From: Lactococcus carnosus
Lineage (GTDB): Bacteria; Bacillota; Bacilli; Lactobacillales; Streptococcaceae
Direction: 5' to 3'
Assembly (NCBI RefSeq): GCF_006770265.1
Contig: NZ_CP017194.1
Location: 1,984,001-2,048,000 of the forward strand
DNA: 64,000 nucleotides
The translations under genes and the position numbers were made by a program. The notes beneath the pieces were generated by a model that was not told the origin of the DNA, did not search any database, and worked only from the letters and a program-made list of their open reading frames with translations. Positions 18,020 through 26,360 of the stretch are shown here, piece after piece (position 1 is the stretch's first letter; each line of letters begins with the position of its first letter).

Positions 18020-18769
18020 TCATTTTTGACGTGTTCTAACAACAAAAGCAGGTCGCTTAGTCGCTTTGGTTTCATGTGAAACATGTGTATCTTCTGTTTT
18101 GACAAACGGCGTACGCGCCTTTTCTGACTTGTCTTTTTGGACAAATGTTGGTTGAGTCGTTGGTCGACGCTTTTTAGCAGGACTAGTTAGCTTGGTCTGG
18201 GTTTGCTTGGTTTGAACCGGTTTGGATAATGCTTGTTTTGACTGAGTTTGTTTAGACTGGGGTTGTTTGGATTGAGACTGTCTTGCTTGAGATGTGCCTT
18301 GAGCCACCTCACGTTTTTGTGATTTTGCGACCACTTTTTTTGGTCGTGTCTCAGATGAAACCGTCGGTTTTACCTCATAGACTTTTTCTGCTAAAAATGG
18401 TGCTTCTCGTTTGATATCTTTACTACGCATCCGTTTCAGGACAAAAAATGCTGCCCCATAATTCATGTATTCTTTGATGTAGTCTTCAAGATGAGAAATT
18501 TTCAAGTCATCTGGCATTTTCTTACGTGATGCTGAGAAAAAGCCCTTTAGTCGTAGCTGTTCATGCCCCCAATCTCCGACGACATAATCATGCTTTGCAA
18601 AAATATCAGAATAACGTTGCTCCAATTTTTCTTTATCAAAGCCATCTTGGTAATTATGTACGAGATGAAAGACTTTGTCTCCGATTGTGACCACATCATC
18701 TAGGACAATCACGTGCTCGCCTGGAAACTTGTTATAATTTTTTTCTTCTTCTGGAATTACTTTTGCCAT
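18020..18769 (-). CDS. yutD: YutD-family protein with long repeat-rich tail
   Basis: Residues 1 to about 125 are a YutD (DUF1027) domain: IVLDDVVTIGDKVFHLVHNYQDGFD, YVVGDWGHEQLRLKGFF and the YGAAFFVLKR end are typical. Function unknown; the gene is conserved next to rlmN or yunD in Firmicutes. Residues 150-249 are a basic low-complexity tail with a degenerate five-residue repeat (SKQPQ, SKQTQ, SKQAL, SKPVQ, TKQTQ), absent from the short B. subtilis protein. The tail is probably disordered and may bind nucleic acid; that is inference. Start ATG just after AGGAT, about 60 bases downstream of yunD. Confidence 0.85.
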   Translation of the reverse strand: MAKVIPEEEKNYNKFPGEHVIVLDDVVTIGDKVFHLVHNYQDGFDKEKLEQRYSDIFAKHDYVVGDWGHEQLRLKGFFSASRKKMPDDLKISHLEDYIKEYMNYGAAFFVLKRMRSKDIKREAPFLAEKVYEVKPTVSSETRPKKVVAKSQKREVAQGTSQARQSQSKQPQSKQTQSKQALSKPVQTKQTQTKLTSPAKKRRPTTQPTFVQKDKSEKARTPFVKTEDTHVSHETKATKRPAFVVRTRQK

Positions 18770-18827
18770 ATCCTATCATTTCTTTCCTTATACTTAGTTA
18801 CGATCAAACTGATTATCGACTACTCTA

Positions 18828-20183
18828 TCAGTGGGAAGCGCCTTGTTTTAAATAATCCGCTACGGTTTCTCTCATGAATCTTGGAAACTGAATTTCTGCT
18901 GTTCCCGATGCTTTCAATATTGGAAAATAAGCAGCAAATAAATACTGATCCGGAACTAATATCCGATAATCCGCGTCATCAATAACTGGAGACCCCTGAT
19001 ACAAAATCTGGTCATTTTCATAGGTCATGCCTGATAAAATGATGTCTCCAAATACCTTCCCTCTAAAGCCCATGCCAACGATTTTTTGTGTTTTCAGGTA
19101 ATTACCAACATCATATAGCTCAGCCATGATCGCCTTAAGCTCTGATCCACTCACTGTCCATTTTACCATGCGAATACTGTGGGGTAAGATGTCATGTAAG
19201 TCATCCAAGGTTAGGATTTGTGGTATCGCATCAACAATCATCCCACTATTCATGATGACAGCTGGCACCTGATTTTCCACACCCAAAATAGCTGCAACAA
19301 AGTGTGATGCCTCGTAAGTCGGATATTGGTTTGCATACCCATTTGGTAGACAAGCAACTTGATCCGCTTTTAATAGGTCATGGCCACGACTGGCCAATTC
19401 AGCTATCACTGCTTTATCTTCCGGTTTAGACGCCAAATGATGCTTATCTTCTGCAATAATCTCAGATTGAATACATTGGAACTGATCGTCAAACCGCAAG
19501 GTCACCTCACCCACATATTCTCCGTAACGGCCTGCAGCAGCTAGCATTGTCCCATCAATATATTTCCCAAATTCATACACATGATGGGTATGGGCTCCCA
19601 AAATAAGATCTAGGTTGTCAAATGTCTGTGCTGCTAGTTCATCAAAACGCCAGCCAAGATGGCTTAATAATATGGTGAAATCAGCTTCTGAATCTGCTAA
19701 TTGCTTGGCTAACATAGCTTGTGGGTCTAAAATATCCCAGCCCATGTCTGGATAAGCGAGTGGATAGGGTGCTGTCAACCCAAAAATATCGATGGTCATG
19801 CCAAAAGACGTCATAACCGTTTTTTTCTCAACAGCCCAGCTAGGTTGCAAGCCTTTGTCTTTGAGGTTGGACAGAATGATGGGGAAATTGGCCGATGCAT
19901 AAAGCACATCTAACATTGACTTTTGCAGGCCTAGGCCCTCATTATTTCCAATCGTTGCTGCTGTCAGCTGCAAGTCATTCATCAAAGCGATATTGCCCTT
20001 GCCAAGTGTTGCCTCTGTGAGTGGATGAGACCGATCAACATTATCGCCGATATCAAATCGTAATACATCTGAAAAGCCAACTGATTTTTCCTTAAAAAAT
20101 CGCTTAATTTTCGGATAGTTTTCGAAATGAGAGTGTAAATCATTCAAATGTAAGATTTTTAGCACATTTTCTTGATTAATCAT
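18828..20183 (-). CDS. yunD: YunD-like metallophosphoesterase / 5'-nucleotidase
   Basis: 451-residue two-domain protein. The N-terminal calcineurin-like metallophosphatase shows LHLNDLHSHFE, FDIGDNVD, TIGNNEGL, LLSHLGW and GAHTHH motifs, and the C-terminal half is the 5'-nucleotidase substrate domain (IMNSGMIVDAIP). No signal peptide, so it should act in the cytoplasm on nucleotides or related phosphoesters; exact substrate unknown. No ribosome site is seen; TATAAT (20190-20195) ends six bases before the ATG, which argues for a leaderless message. Confidence 0.88.
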   Translation of the reverse strand: MINQENVLKILHLNDLHSHFENYPKIKRFFKEKSVGFSDVLRFDIGDNVDRSHPLTEATLGKGNIALMNDLQLTAATIGNNEGLGLQKSMLDVLYASANFPIILSNLKDKGLQPSWAVEKKTVMTSFGMTIDIFGLTAPYPLAYPDMGWDILDPQAMLAKQLADSEADFTILLSHLGWRFDELAAQTFDNLDLILGAHTHHVYEFGKYIDGTMLAAAGRYGEYVGEVTLRFDDQFQCIQSEIIAEDKHHLASKPEDKAVIAELASRGHDLLKADQVACLPNGYANQYPTYEASHFVAAILGVENQVPAVIMNSGMIVDAIPQILTLDDLHDILPHSIRMVKWTVSGSELKAIMAELYDVGNYLKTQKIVGMGFRGKVFGDIILSGMTYENDQILYQGSPVIDDADYRILVPDQYLFAAYFPILKASGTAEIQFPRFMRETVADYLKQGASH

Positions 20184-20199
20184 AGCTTCATTATAGCAA

Positions 20200-20224
20200 A
20201 AAAGGCGATCTTGTGTCGCCTTTT
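20200..20224 (-). terminator. Terminator after the DUF3284 gene
   Basis: AAAAGGCGA (20200-20208) / TCGCCTTTT (20216-20224) with a run of T on the minus strand. It overlaps the presumed yunD promoter. Confidence 0.8.
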
Positions 20225-20279
20225 CAATTCATTATCCGTTTATGATCATGCCAACTTATCCTAAAATCGAGCTTTGGGA

Positions 20280-20702
20280 CTATCTACCATGATATGACCT
20301 TGTAATATTATCTAAAATAGCAAGCATCTGACGTTTCTTAACCTTACCGAATATAAATGACATGACTGTGTCATTTATATTTTGTATCATACCAAGTGAC
20401 TGACTTGTTTCAGTAATGATGACATCCGTTGACTTATCATCAAGCTTATGAAGTTCCCAACGTGTCTTAAAAATATTTTTATTCGTTGAGGTTGTAAAGG
20501 CGTAGACAGACGGTTCCTCCACGTCATCAAATTTAATGCGACCTGATTGATGCTTACCGAAGGTTTTCTTATACGCCAAGCCAGTCAGGCTGGCAATTTT
20601 TGGTGTCCGCCCAGTATGCTGGTAGATATCATACAAGCTAGATGCCGCAATTTGGTCAAAAATGAACTGCCTAGGTACATCAAGTGTCTTTATGATTTTC
20701 AC
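20280..20702 (-). CDS. DUF3284-domain protein (SRPBCC-like)
   Basis: 140-residue cytoplasmic protein matching DUF3284, a small family of lactic acid bacteria with a START/polyketide-cyclase-like look. No function is known. Members are often found beside cellobiose-type PTS genes, and here too it ends the block IIA-IIC-small membrane protein-DUF3284. The start is GTG after AAAAAAGGAG; it overlaps the end of the upstream small gene by 23 bases, so the two are coupled. Confidence 0.75.
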   Translation of the reverse strand: MKIIKTLDVPRQFIFDQIAASSLYDIYQHTGRTPKIASLTGLAYKKTFGKHQSGRIKFDDVEEPSVYAFTTSTNKNIFKTRWELHKLDDKSTDVIITETSQSLGMIQNINDTVMSFIFGKVKKRQMLAILDNITRSYHGR

Positions 20703-20853
20703 TGTTTCTCTCCTTTTTTGCGCTACCCCTTACCATCATGATACCAAGTATACCGAGTCCGATGCTAAAGACGACTAGTCCCTTATTATTTTGATAGGTG
20801 CTGACAAATATGAGTAAGGCAACACTCACCACACCCCATCCCCATTGTTGCAT
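20680..20853 (-). CDS. Small two-segment membrane protein (DUF3188-like)
   Basis: A 57-residue protein with two hydrophobic segments (GVVSVALLIFVSTY and LVVFSIGLGILGIMMV) and a charged C-terminus. The ATG at 20853 is chosen because AAAGGAG lies five bases before it; the frame is open further upstream but without a ribosome site. It resembles the short DUF3188 proteins of lactococci and streptococci. Function unknown; its stop overlaps the DUF3284 start. Confidence 0.7.
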   Translation of the reverse strand: MQQWGWGVVSVALLIFVSTYQNNKGLVVFSIGLGILGIMMVRGSAKKERNSENHKDT

Positions 20854-20950
20854 ACTTTCTCCTTTATCTGATAGGAGTTGTATCCTATCAGTCATTTTAC
20901 GACGAGTTTCATCCATCTTATACTATACAATGATTAAACAATGATTAAAA

Positions 20951-20982
20951 AAACTTCCTTTTAACTTGTCAAAAGGAAGTTT
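20951..20982 (-). terminator. Terminator after the PTS IIC gene
   Basis: Perfect 12-base stem AAACTTCCTTTT (20951-20962) / AAAAGGAAGTTT (20971-20982) with a following T-run on the minus strand. Confidence 0.88.
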
Positions 20983-20995
20983 AAGTCAGACTAAA

Positions 20996-22423
20996 TTAGT
21001 CAGCATCTTTTGTCCCATTTGCTGCGATAACAAAAGGTGCCCAAATTGCAAGTGCTGCAATAAATGAAACCAACGTCACGATTGGTGCACGCCAGTCATA
21101 GGCTGTGGCCATCAAACTCATCAGGAATGGTGGTACAACCCACGGTACAGTCGTCACAATCGGATCTACTAAATGCCAAGCAGTTGCTGCATACCCAATC
21201 GTTACACCTGCTAGTGGTGCAAGAATAAACGGAATAAAGAAGATTGGATTTAAGACGATTGGCAAACCAAACATAACAGGTTCATTAATGTTGAAGACTG
21301 ATGGGCCAATGCCAAGTTTAGCGACAACACGGTAATCTTCACGTTTAGACAGCGCAAGGATCATAATCAGGAGGGTGATTGTCCCACCGACACCGCCAAA
21401 CCAAGCATAGCTATCAAATGAATTTCTTACCCACATGTAGGCATCGCCATTACCAGCTTCGATTGCTTTCTTAACAGCTTTCATACCACCAGCTTGATAG
21501 ACGTTACTATTTTTAAGTAAGCCAACACCCCAAATACCTTCGAGTACTGGTGCCATAACATTTGACCCATGAAGACCAAACAGCCACATCAATGAGACTA
21601 AGAAGGTAACCAATAAGATAGCACCTAGACTTTGGCCAATATGCATAAATGGCTCTGCAATGGTTTTTTGTACCCAGGTAATCATGACATCGCCATTTTT
21701 ACCGAGTGTAATGCTAAAGAGGTAATAGATAATCGCTGTTACATAGAGTGCAACAGCTGCAGGAATAATCGCTGTAAAGGCCTTAGCTACTGCTGGAGGA
21801 ACAGTGTCAGGCATCTTGATTGTAATTTCTTTTAGCATCAATTTTGCATAGATAATCGTTGCTAGGGCACCCATGACCATGATGACAAAGTAAGCATTCC
21901 CATCTAGAAATCCGAGTTTAAGCCAACCCCAGCCACCTGCACTTAATGTGCCATCAGCATAGGACATGCCACTTGTTGCGGTCGTACCATTAATCGCCTT
22001 AGCAGCTGCAGTCGATAATTTGACTGCAGTTGTTGATGAAAATGAGAAACCAACACCCTGAATAAGGGCTGCAAGTGAGACAATCCCACCGGCTAATTCA
22101 TTCACTTTATAGGCTTTTGCAAGGTTATAACCCCATGAAAAGGCAAAAATAATACCAACAATTGCAAGCGTACCATTCCAAACAAATCCATTGACACTAA
22201 TAATTTCTTTAACAACTGGAACCGTACTCCCATCATAACCTGGGAAAAACTTGGCAGGTAAATCTCGAACAATGGCGTTAATCATTACTGCAATCGCACC
22301 TGCCATAGTTGCTGGCATCGTACCAATAAAGGCATCACGCAAGGCAACGAGGTGCTTTTGTGCGCCAATTTTTGCTGCTAGTGGGACGAAGTATCTCTCC
22401 ATCCACGCTGTAATTGCATTCAT
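20996..22423 (-). CDS. PTS IIC component, lactose/cellobiose family
   Basis: 475-residue permease of the Lac (cellobiose) PTS family, about ten membrane segments. It imports and phosphorylates a beta-disaccharide, most likely cellobiose or another beta-glucoside. Seen: MERYFVPLAAKIGAQKHLVALRDAF at the N-terminus, the FGLHGSNVMAPVLEG loop and NINEPVMFGLPIVLNP, the signature of CelB-type IIC proteins. It lies 30 bases downstream of a IIA gene, but no IIB gene is nearby, so it must borrow IIB from another locus. Transcription should depend on the paired operators before the IIA gene. Confidence 0.9.
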   Translation of the reverse strand: MNAITAWMERYFVPLAAKIGAQKHLVALRDAFIGTMPATMAGAIAVMINAIVRDLPAKFFPGYDGSTVPVVKEIISVNGFVWNGTLAIVGIIFAFSWGYNLAKAYKVNELAGGIVSLAALIQGVGFSFSSTTAVKLSTAAAKAINGTTATSGMSYADGTLSAGGWGWLKLGFLDGNAYFVIMVMGALATIIYAKLMLKEITIKMPDTVPPAVAKAFTAIIPAAVALYVTAIIYYLFSITLGKNGDVMITWVQKTIAEPFMHIGQSLGAILLVTFLVSLMWLFGLHGSNVMAPVLEGIWGVGLLKNSNVYQAGGMKAVKKAIEAGNGDAYMWVRNSFDSYAWFGGVGGTITLLIMILALSKREDYRVVAKLGIGPSVFNINEPVMFGLPIVLNPIFFIPFILAPLAGVTIGYAATAWHLVDPIVTTVPWVVPPFLMSLMATAYDWRAPIVTLVSFIAALAIWAPFVIAANGTKDAD

Positions 22424-22453
22424 AAAAACTCTCCTTTTTTAATTTAACTCATC

Positions 22454-22771
22454 TTAGTCTTTTTTAATGACCCGATAGAGTTCAATGATTTCTTTTGCTA
22501 AATCAACAAATGCAATCCCTGTCATCAAGTGATCCTGAGCATGTACCATGTAGATCGATACAGGTACATCTTCCCCGTTGGCTGCCTTGGTTAGTAAGTC
22601 AGTTTGACCATGATGCGCTGCAACGATTGCTGAGCCTGCAGCTTTAATCCGTTCATCAGCGGTCTCAAAATCCCCTGCTTTCGCTGCTTGAATCGCTTCG
22701 ATTGCTGAGGATTTTGCTTCCCCTCCGTACATAATCAGGGGCATGATAACTGCCATTTGTGCGTCGTCCAT
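22454..22771 (-). CDS. PTS IIA component, lactose/cellobiose family
   Basis: 105-residue trimeric phosphocarrier of the Lac family that takes phosphate from HPr. The phosphohistidine is H77 in YMVHAQDHLM; the AHHGQTDLLTKAANGE stretch is also typical. The ATG at 22771 follows GAGAGGAG; the upstream extension of the frame has no ribosome site and is not protein-like. First gene of a four-gene unit with the IIC, the small membrane protein and DUF3284. Confidence 0.9.
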   Translation of the reverse strand: MDDAQMAVIMPLIMYGGEAKSSAIEAIQAAKAGDFETADERIKAAGSAIVAAHHGQTDLLTKAANGEDVPVSIYMVHAQDHLMTGIAFVDLAKEIIELYRVIKKD

Positions 22772-22854
22772 ATGTCTCCTCTCAATCCTAAAATAAGTAT
22801 GCATTGACTTCTTAGGTATTATCCTAAACCTAATAATCCAAAATGCGCGCATAT

Positions 22855-22888
22855 CGGTATAGACCGAAACTCATAATGGTCTATACCA
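22855..22888 (-). promoter_or_regulatory. Paired GntR-type operators of the cellobiose-type PTS unit
   Basis: CGGTATAGACCG (22855-22866) and TGGTCTATACCA (22877-22888) are two GGT-ATA-ACC type dyads; the ten-base cores are perfect inverses of one another and their centres lie 22 bases apart. The form resembles operators of HutC-subfamily GntR regulators (NagR/YvoA, DasR). A third small dyad, TTAGG...CCTAA, is at 22812-22827, closer to the gene. The regulator is not encoded in this window. Confidence 0.7.
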
Positions 22889-22999
22889 ATAGCATATCAT
22901 GTATCTAAAAAATATGCAACCCCTTACATTAATAAAACTGTTAATTAATTTATTTAAAAACCGAAGCACAGTTGAAAAGCTTAAAATATGGAATCAAAA

Positions 23000-23024
23000 A
23001 AAGCCTCAAATAATCTGAGACTTT
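23000..23024 (-). terminator. Terminator after the rhomboid gene
   Basis: AAAGCCTCA (23000-23008) pairs with TGAGACTTT (23016-23024) with one G-T pair; seven T follow on the minus strand. Confidence 0.8.
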
Positions 23025-23045
23025 GTTACTTATCAAGTTAATCAC

Positions 23046-23738
23046 TTATCCTCTAAAGGCCATAAACACCATCCATACAGCTGTAAGGATAAAGATGGCT
23101 AAAAAAGCTATTTTTTTATTTCTGGAAATCTTATGTGCTAGTAGCTTGGGTGAAAAAGGTGCCGCAAGTAAAATACCACCTAGTGCACCACCAATATGAC
23201 CTGTAATCCCAACATCAGTTTGAAACAAATTGATCACTAAATTTGCTAAAATCAAAATGGCGAACTGCTTACCAACGACTTGAAATGACGGATTTTTTGT
23301 CAAATAACCCAGCATGGCCATGGCAGAAAAAATACCAAACAGTGAGGTTGACGCACCTGCCGCCAAACTATACGGTTCGAAAAAGAAGCTAGTGATATTA
23401 CCATAGATCCCTGAAAATAGGTAAATGGCGAAAAAGCGTTGACTACCAAATATGCCTTCAATTTGTCTACCAATAAAAATTAAGGTAAAGAAATTGAGTA
23501 GAAAATGTTCCCAGCCGATATGGACAAAAATAGGGGTCACTAATCGCCATAGATGCGTCGGATTATAAAGAATGTCTGGACCAAACAAGGCACCAAAACG
23601 GAATAAATTAATGGGCTTAACCGCTTGGGCACCATTCGCCAAAAACTGTGACAGCCAAACGCCTAGTGTAAGACCCGCTAAAATATAAGTTGCACGATAT
23701 TTATTAAATTCATTTCGATAGCTATTAAAATTTTTCAT
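23046..23738 (-). CDS. Rhomboid-family intramembrane serine protease
   Basis: 230-residue membrane protein with about six segments that cleaves substrates inside the membrane. The serine is S130 in GASTSLFG and the histidine is H181 in GITGHIGGALGG; HIGWEHFLLNFFTL is the conserved loop/TM2 region. The form GAST in place of GASG also occurs in streptococcal rhomboids. The ATG at 23738 is preferred over a longer frame that reads back into the cyclo-ligase gene. TTGCCA-18-TATAAT (23748-23777) ends nine bases before the ATG, inside the preceding gene's end, so the leader would be two or three bases long. Confidence 0.88.
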   Translation of the reverse strand: MKNFNSYRNEFNKYRATYILAGLTLGVWLSQFLANGAQAVKPINLFRFGALFGPDILYNPTHLWRLVTPIFVHIGWEHFLLNFFTLIFIGRQIEGIFGSQRFFAIYLFSGIYGNITSFFFEPYSLAAGASTSLFGIFSAMAMLGYLTKNPSFQVVGKQFAILILANLVINLFQTDVGITGHIGGALGGILLAAPFSPKLLAHKISRNKKIAFLAIFILTAVWMVFMAFRG

Positions 23739-23748
23739 ATTACTTTCA

Positions 23749-24264
23749 TTATACCTTAAATAGTCTTGAAATGGCAATATCAAAGGGTTCTGGTTGGAAA
23801 TCAGGTACGATTTGAAAGTCATAGACAAGGCTTACCGTGTCCCCTTTAAAGTTAGCAAGATATCGGTCATAATAGCCACCACCAAAGCCAATGCGATAGC
23901 CCGCATTCGACCAAGCTAGGCCAGGAACGATGATTAAATCGGGTGTAACACTGATCGCATCACGTGACTCTTGAACCCCAAAAGATGTCATGACCAGTTT
24001 GTCTGGTTCATAATCGGTAAAGATCATCTGATAATTTGCTAGCGTTTTAGGAATCACAATCCGTTTGGTTTTATCCGCCAAAATACTAGTCATATCAAAT
24101 TCAAAGGCCATGGGTATAAAAACAGCAATCACTTTTGCTTTTTTATAGCTATCTGATGCGAAAAATTGTTCGAAAATCTGCCTTGTTTGCGCTTGTTTTT
24201 CAGCCAAATTAAAGTTTTTTAAGAGAAACTTCATTTTTTTTCGTATTTCTGCTTTCTTTTTCAT
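23749..24264 (-). CDS. fau: 5-formyltetrahydrofolate cyclo-ligase
   Basis: 171-residue ATP-dependent enzyme converting 5-formyl-THF to 5,10-methenyl-THF, a folate-recycling step in the cytoplasm. The phosphate-binding motif GYRIGFGGGYYDRYL near residue 130 and DLIIVPGLAW are family hallmarks. It ends ten bases before the rhomboid ATG, an order common in Firmicutes. The ATG has no clear ribosome site and TATCAT lies seven bases upstream. Confidence 0.93.
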   Translation of the reverse strand: MKKKAEIRKKMKFLLKNFNLAEKQAQTRQIFEQFFASDSYKKAKVIAVFIPMAFEFDMTSILADKTKRIVIPKTLANYQMIFTDYEPDKLVMTSFGVQESRDAISVTPDLIIVPGLAWSNAGYRIGFGGGYYDRYLANFKGDTVSLVYDFQIVPDFQPEPFDIAISRLFKV

Positions 24265-24369
24265 CTATTTTATGATAACATAAAAGGGTAGTTTGTTCAC
24301 GATTTAAAAAGTTTGGTTCATTTTGTTTCATCCTTTCTAAGCGGTTTCAGATTTACACAAAATTAAAAT

Positions 24370-24593
24370 GCCCTCATGGGCGAAGGAGATTCAAAATGGC
24401 ACAAGGTACAGTTAAATGGTTTAACGCTGAAAAAGGCTTCGGTTTCATCACTGGTCAAGACGGAAAAGATGTTTTCGTACATTTCTCAGCTATCCAAACA
24501 GACGGATTCAAAACTCTTGAAGAAGGTCAAGCAGTAAACTACGACGTTGAAGATGGCGCTCGTGGATTACAAGCTGTTAACGTTACACGTTAA
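24370..24593 (+). CDS. csp: Cold-shock protein (Csp family), with leader hairpin
   Basis: 65-residue single-stranded nucleic-acid-binding beta-barrel; the coding part is 24396-24593. RNP1 (KGFGFI) and RNP2 (VFVHF) are present. Csp proteins act as RNA chaperones and some are induced by cold. The entry is extended to include a GCCC-TCAT-GGGC hairpin (24370-24381) four bases before the AGGAG ribosome site, which could make translation temperature-dependent; this is inference. A 12-base terminator follows. Confidence 0.95.
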
Positions 24594-24643
24594 TTCCTAG
24601 TTTCAAATAAACCTAAGGACGTTCATTTGATCGTGCTTAGCAG

Positions 24644-24681
24644 AAAAACAAAACAAACTTTTTCAAGTCTGTTTTGTTTTT
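24644..24681 (+). terminator. Terminator after the cold-shock gene
   Basis: AAAAACAAAACA (24644-24655) / TGTTTTGTTTTT (24670-24681), perfect 12-base stem with a T-rich 3' side. Confidence 0.8.
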
Positions 24682-24880
24682 TTATTGTTTAAATGACGTC
24701 TTTTTTTCCTAATATCGCCTGCCACGATCGCTTTTTTTGTGTTAAACTATAGATATTCATCAGAAAACGATTTCATTTTCAACGTGTATTGCCTATTTAG
24801 CATACGATCATATTGATATAGAAAGGATACCCTGGCTGTGGATAGCTGATTACGCTACTTGATTCACAGTCACATTTATC

Positions 24881-26233
24881 ATGATAGATTTAACAAAAGG
24901 AACACCGATCAAAGTCATTTTATTATTTACTTTTCCACTACTCTTAGGCAATTTATTTCAGCTTTTTTATAACTTTATTGATGCCATAATCGTGGGCCAT
25001 ACACTTGGGAAAGATGCCTTTGCAGCTGTTGGTGCGACAAGTGCCTTGAACTTTTTAGTGATGGGATTTGCGATTGGGATTACTAGTGGCTTTTCGATCA
25101 TTATCTCACAACGATTTGGTGCCAACGATACTGAAGGCGTTAAAAAATCATTTATTATTGGCCTCTTCTTGACTTTAGTCACCGCCATTGGTCTGACCAT
25201 CATAGCCTATCTGTTTTCATTTCCTTTGCTTCAATGGATGCAGACCCCCCAAGCCTTAATCTATGATGCGCACGACTTTTTGAAAGCTATTTTTGGTGGT
25301 CTGATTTTCACCGTCTTGTTTAATTACTTGTCAAACGTGCTGCGTGCCATAGGGGATTCTAAGACACCGTTAATCGCCCTGATCATCTCTACTATCCTCA
25401 ATATTATTTTAGAGTTTGTCTTCATACTTGGCCTACACGCAGGTGTTTTCGGTGCTGGTATCGCAACGATTATCGCTCAAGCATTTTCTGTGATTTATCT
25501 GATCATCTTTATCAAACTTAAAATGCCACTTTTACATATTAAGAAGCGGCATTTAAGCTTAGACAAAGCAGAGATTAAAAAGCACTCAGCCCTAGGTTAC
25601 CCTATGGGATTCCAGTCTAGCATCATCGCCTTGGGCAGTTTAACCTTACAGATTGTCCTGAATAAATTGGGTACAGATGTCGTCGCCATGCAAGCCATCG
25701 GCCGACAAATCGATCAACTTGCCATGCTACCGATGATCAGTCTAGGACTTGCCGTGACGACCTTTACCGCTCAAAACTTCGGTGCTAGACAGTATAAGCG
25801 CATGCTTGTTGGGCTCAAACACTCGGTCATCATCAATGTCATCTGGGGTATTTTGTTTACAGTTATCCTCCTTATCTTTAACCAATTTTTCTCCGGATTA
25901 TTTATCAGCGCCAAGGAAACAAATATTATTCACTTAGCCTTTGACTATTATCTAGTAAATGGGGCCTTCTATTGGCTTTTAGCCATCCTATTCGTAGTGC
26001 GCTCCTTTATCCAAGGCTACGGTAATAGCTTAGTCCCTACCTTAGCTGGCATAGCTGAGCTCCTCATGCGTGCTGGGGTTTCTGTACTCAGTCTCGTCAC
26101 AGTCGGCCTAATCGGCGTTCTATTCTCAAGCCCTGCGGCCTGGATAGGCAGTGTGGTCATCCTTGTCCCAAGTTATTTTCAAATTACCAAGGACTTGAGA
26201 AAGAAAAGTGAAAAAGAACTACCCGTCATCTAG
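24881..26233 (+). CDS. MATE-family multidrug/cation efflux transporter
   Basis: 450-residue, twelve-segment MATE transporter that exports organic cations or drugs in exchange for H+ or Na+. The N-terminal DLTKGTPIKVILLFTFPLLLGNLFQLFYNFIDA region and the repeated QNFGARQY element are typical of the DinF/NorM-like group. Substrate unknown. ATG at 24881 is the only start compatible with the upstream stop, yet no ribosome site is near it; an AAAGGA lies about 60 bases upstream and GGCTGTG/CACAGTC (24833-24872) can fold between them. Confidence 0.9.
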   Translation: MIDLTKGTPIKVILLFTFPLLLGNLFQLFYNFIDAIIVGHTLGKDAFAAVGATSALNFLVMGFAIGITSGFSIIISQRFGANDTEGVKKSFIIGLFLTLVTAIGLTIIAYLFSFPLLQWMQTPQALIYDAHDFLKAIFGGLIFTVLFNYLSNVLRAIGDSKTPLIALIISTILNIILEFVFILGLHAGVFGAGIATIIAQAFSVIYLIIFIKLKMPLLHIKKRHLSLDKAEIKKHSALGYPMGFQSSIIALGSLTLQIVLNKLGTDVVAMQAIGRQIDQLAMLPMISLGLAVTTFTAQNFGARQYKRMLVGLKHSVIINVIWGILFTVILLIFNQFFSGLFISAKETNIIHLAFDYYLVNGAFYWLLAILFVVRSFIQGYGNSLVPTLAGIAELLMRAGVSVLSLVTVGLIGVLFSSPAAWIGSVVILVPSYFQITKDLRKKSEKELPVI

Positions 26234-26289
26234 TTGTTGCAAAAAATGATGACGCCATTATTCCTCCCACCATAAATGATACAGAACCA

Positions 26290-26325
26290 AAATAAGCCAT
26301 TGTCCTTTACGACGATGGCTTATTT
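26290..26325. terminator. Bidirectional terminator between the MATE gene and metQ
   Basis: AAATAAGCCAT (26290-26300) / ATGGCTTATTT (26315-26325), perfect 11-base stem with T-runs for both strands between convergent genes. Confidence 0.85.
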
Positions 26326-26360
26326 TTATTCATCACTGCTGCTCATACAAGGATCCCCAA

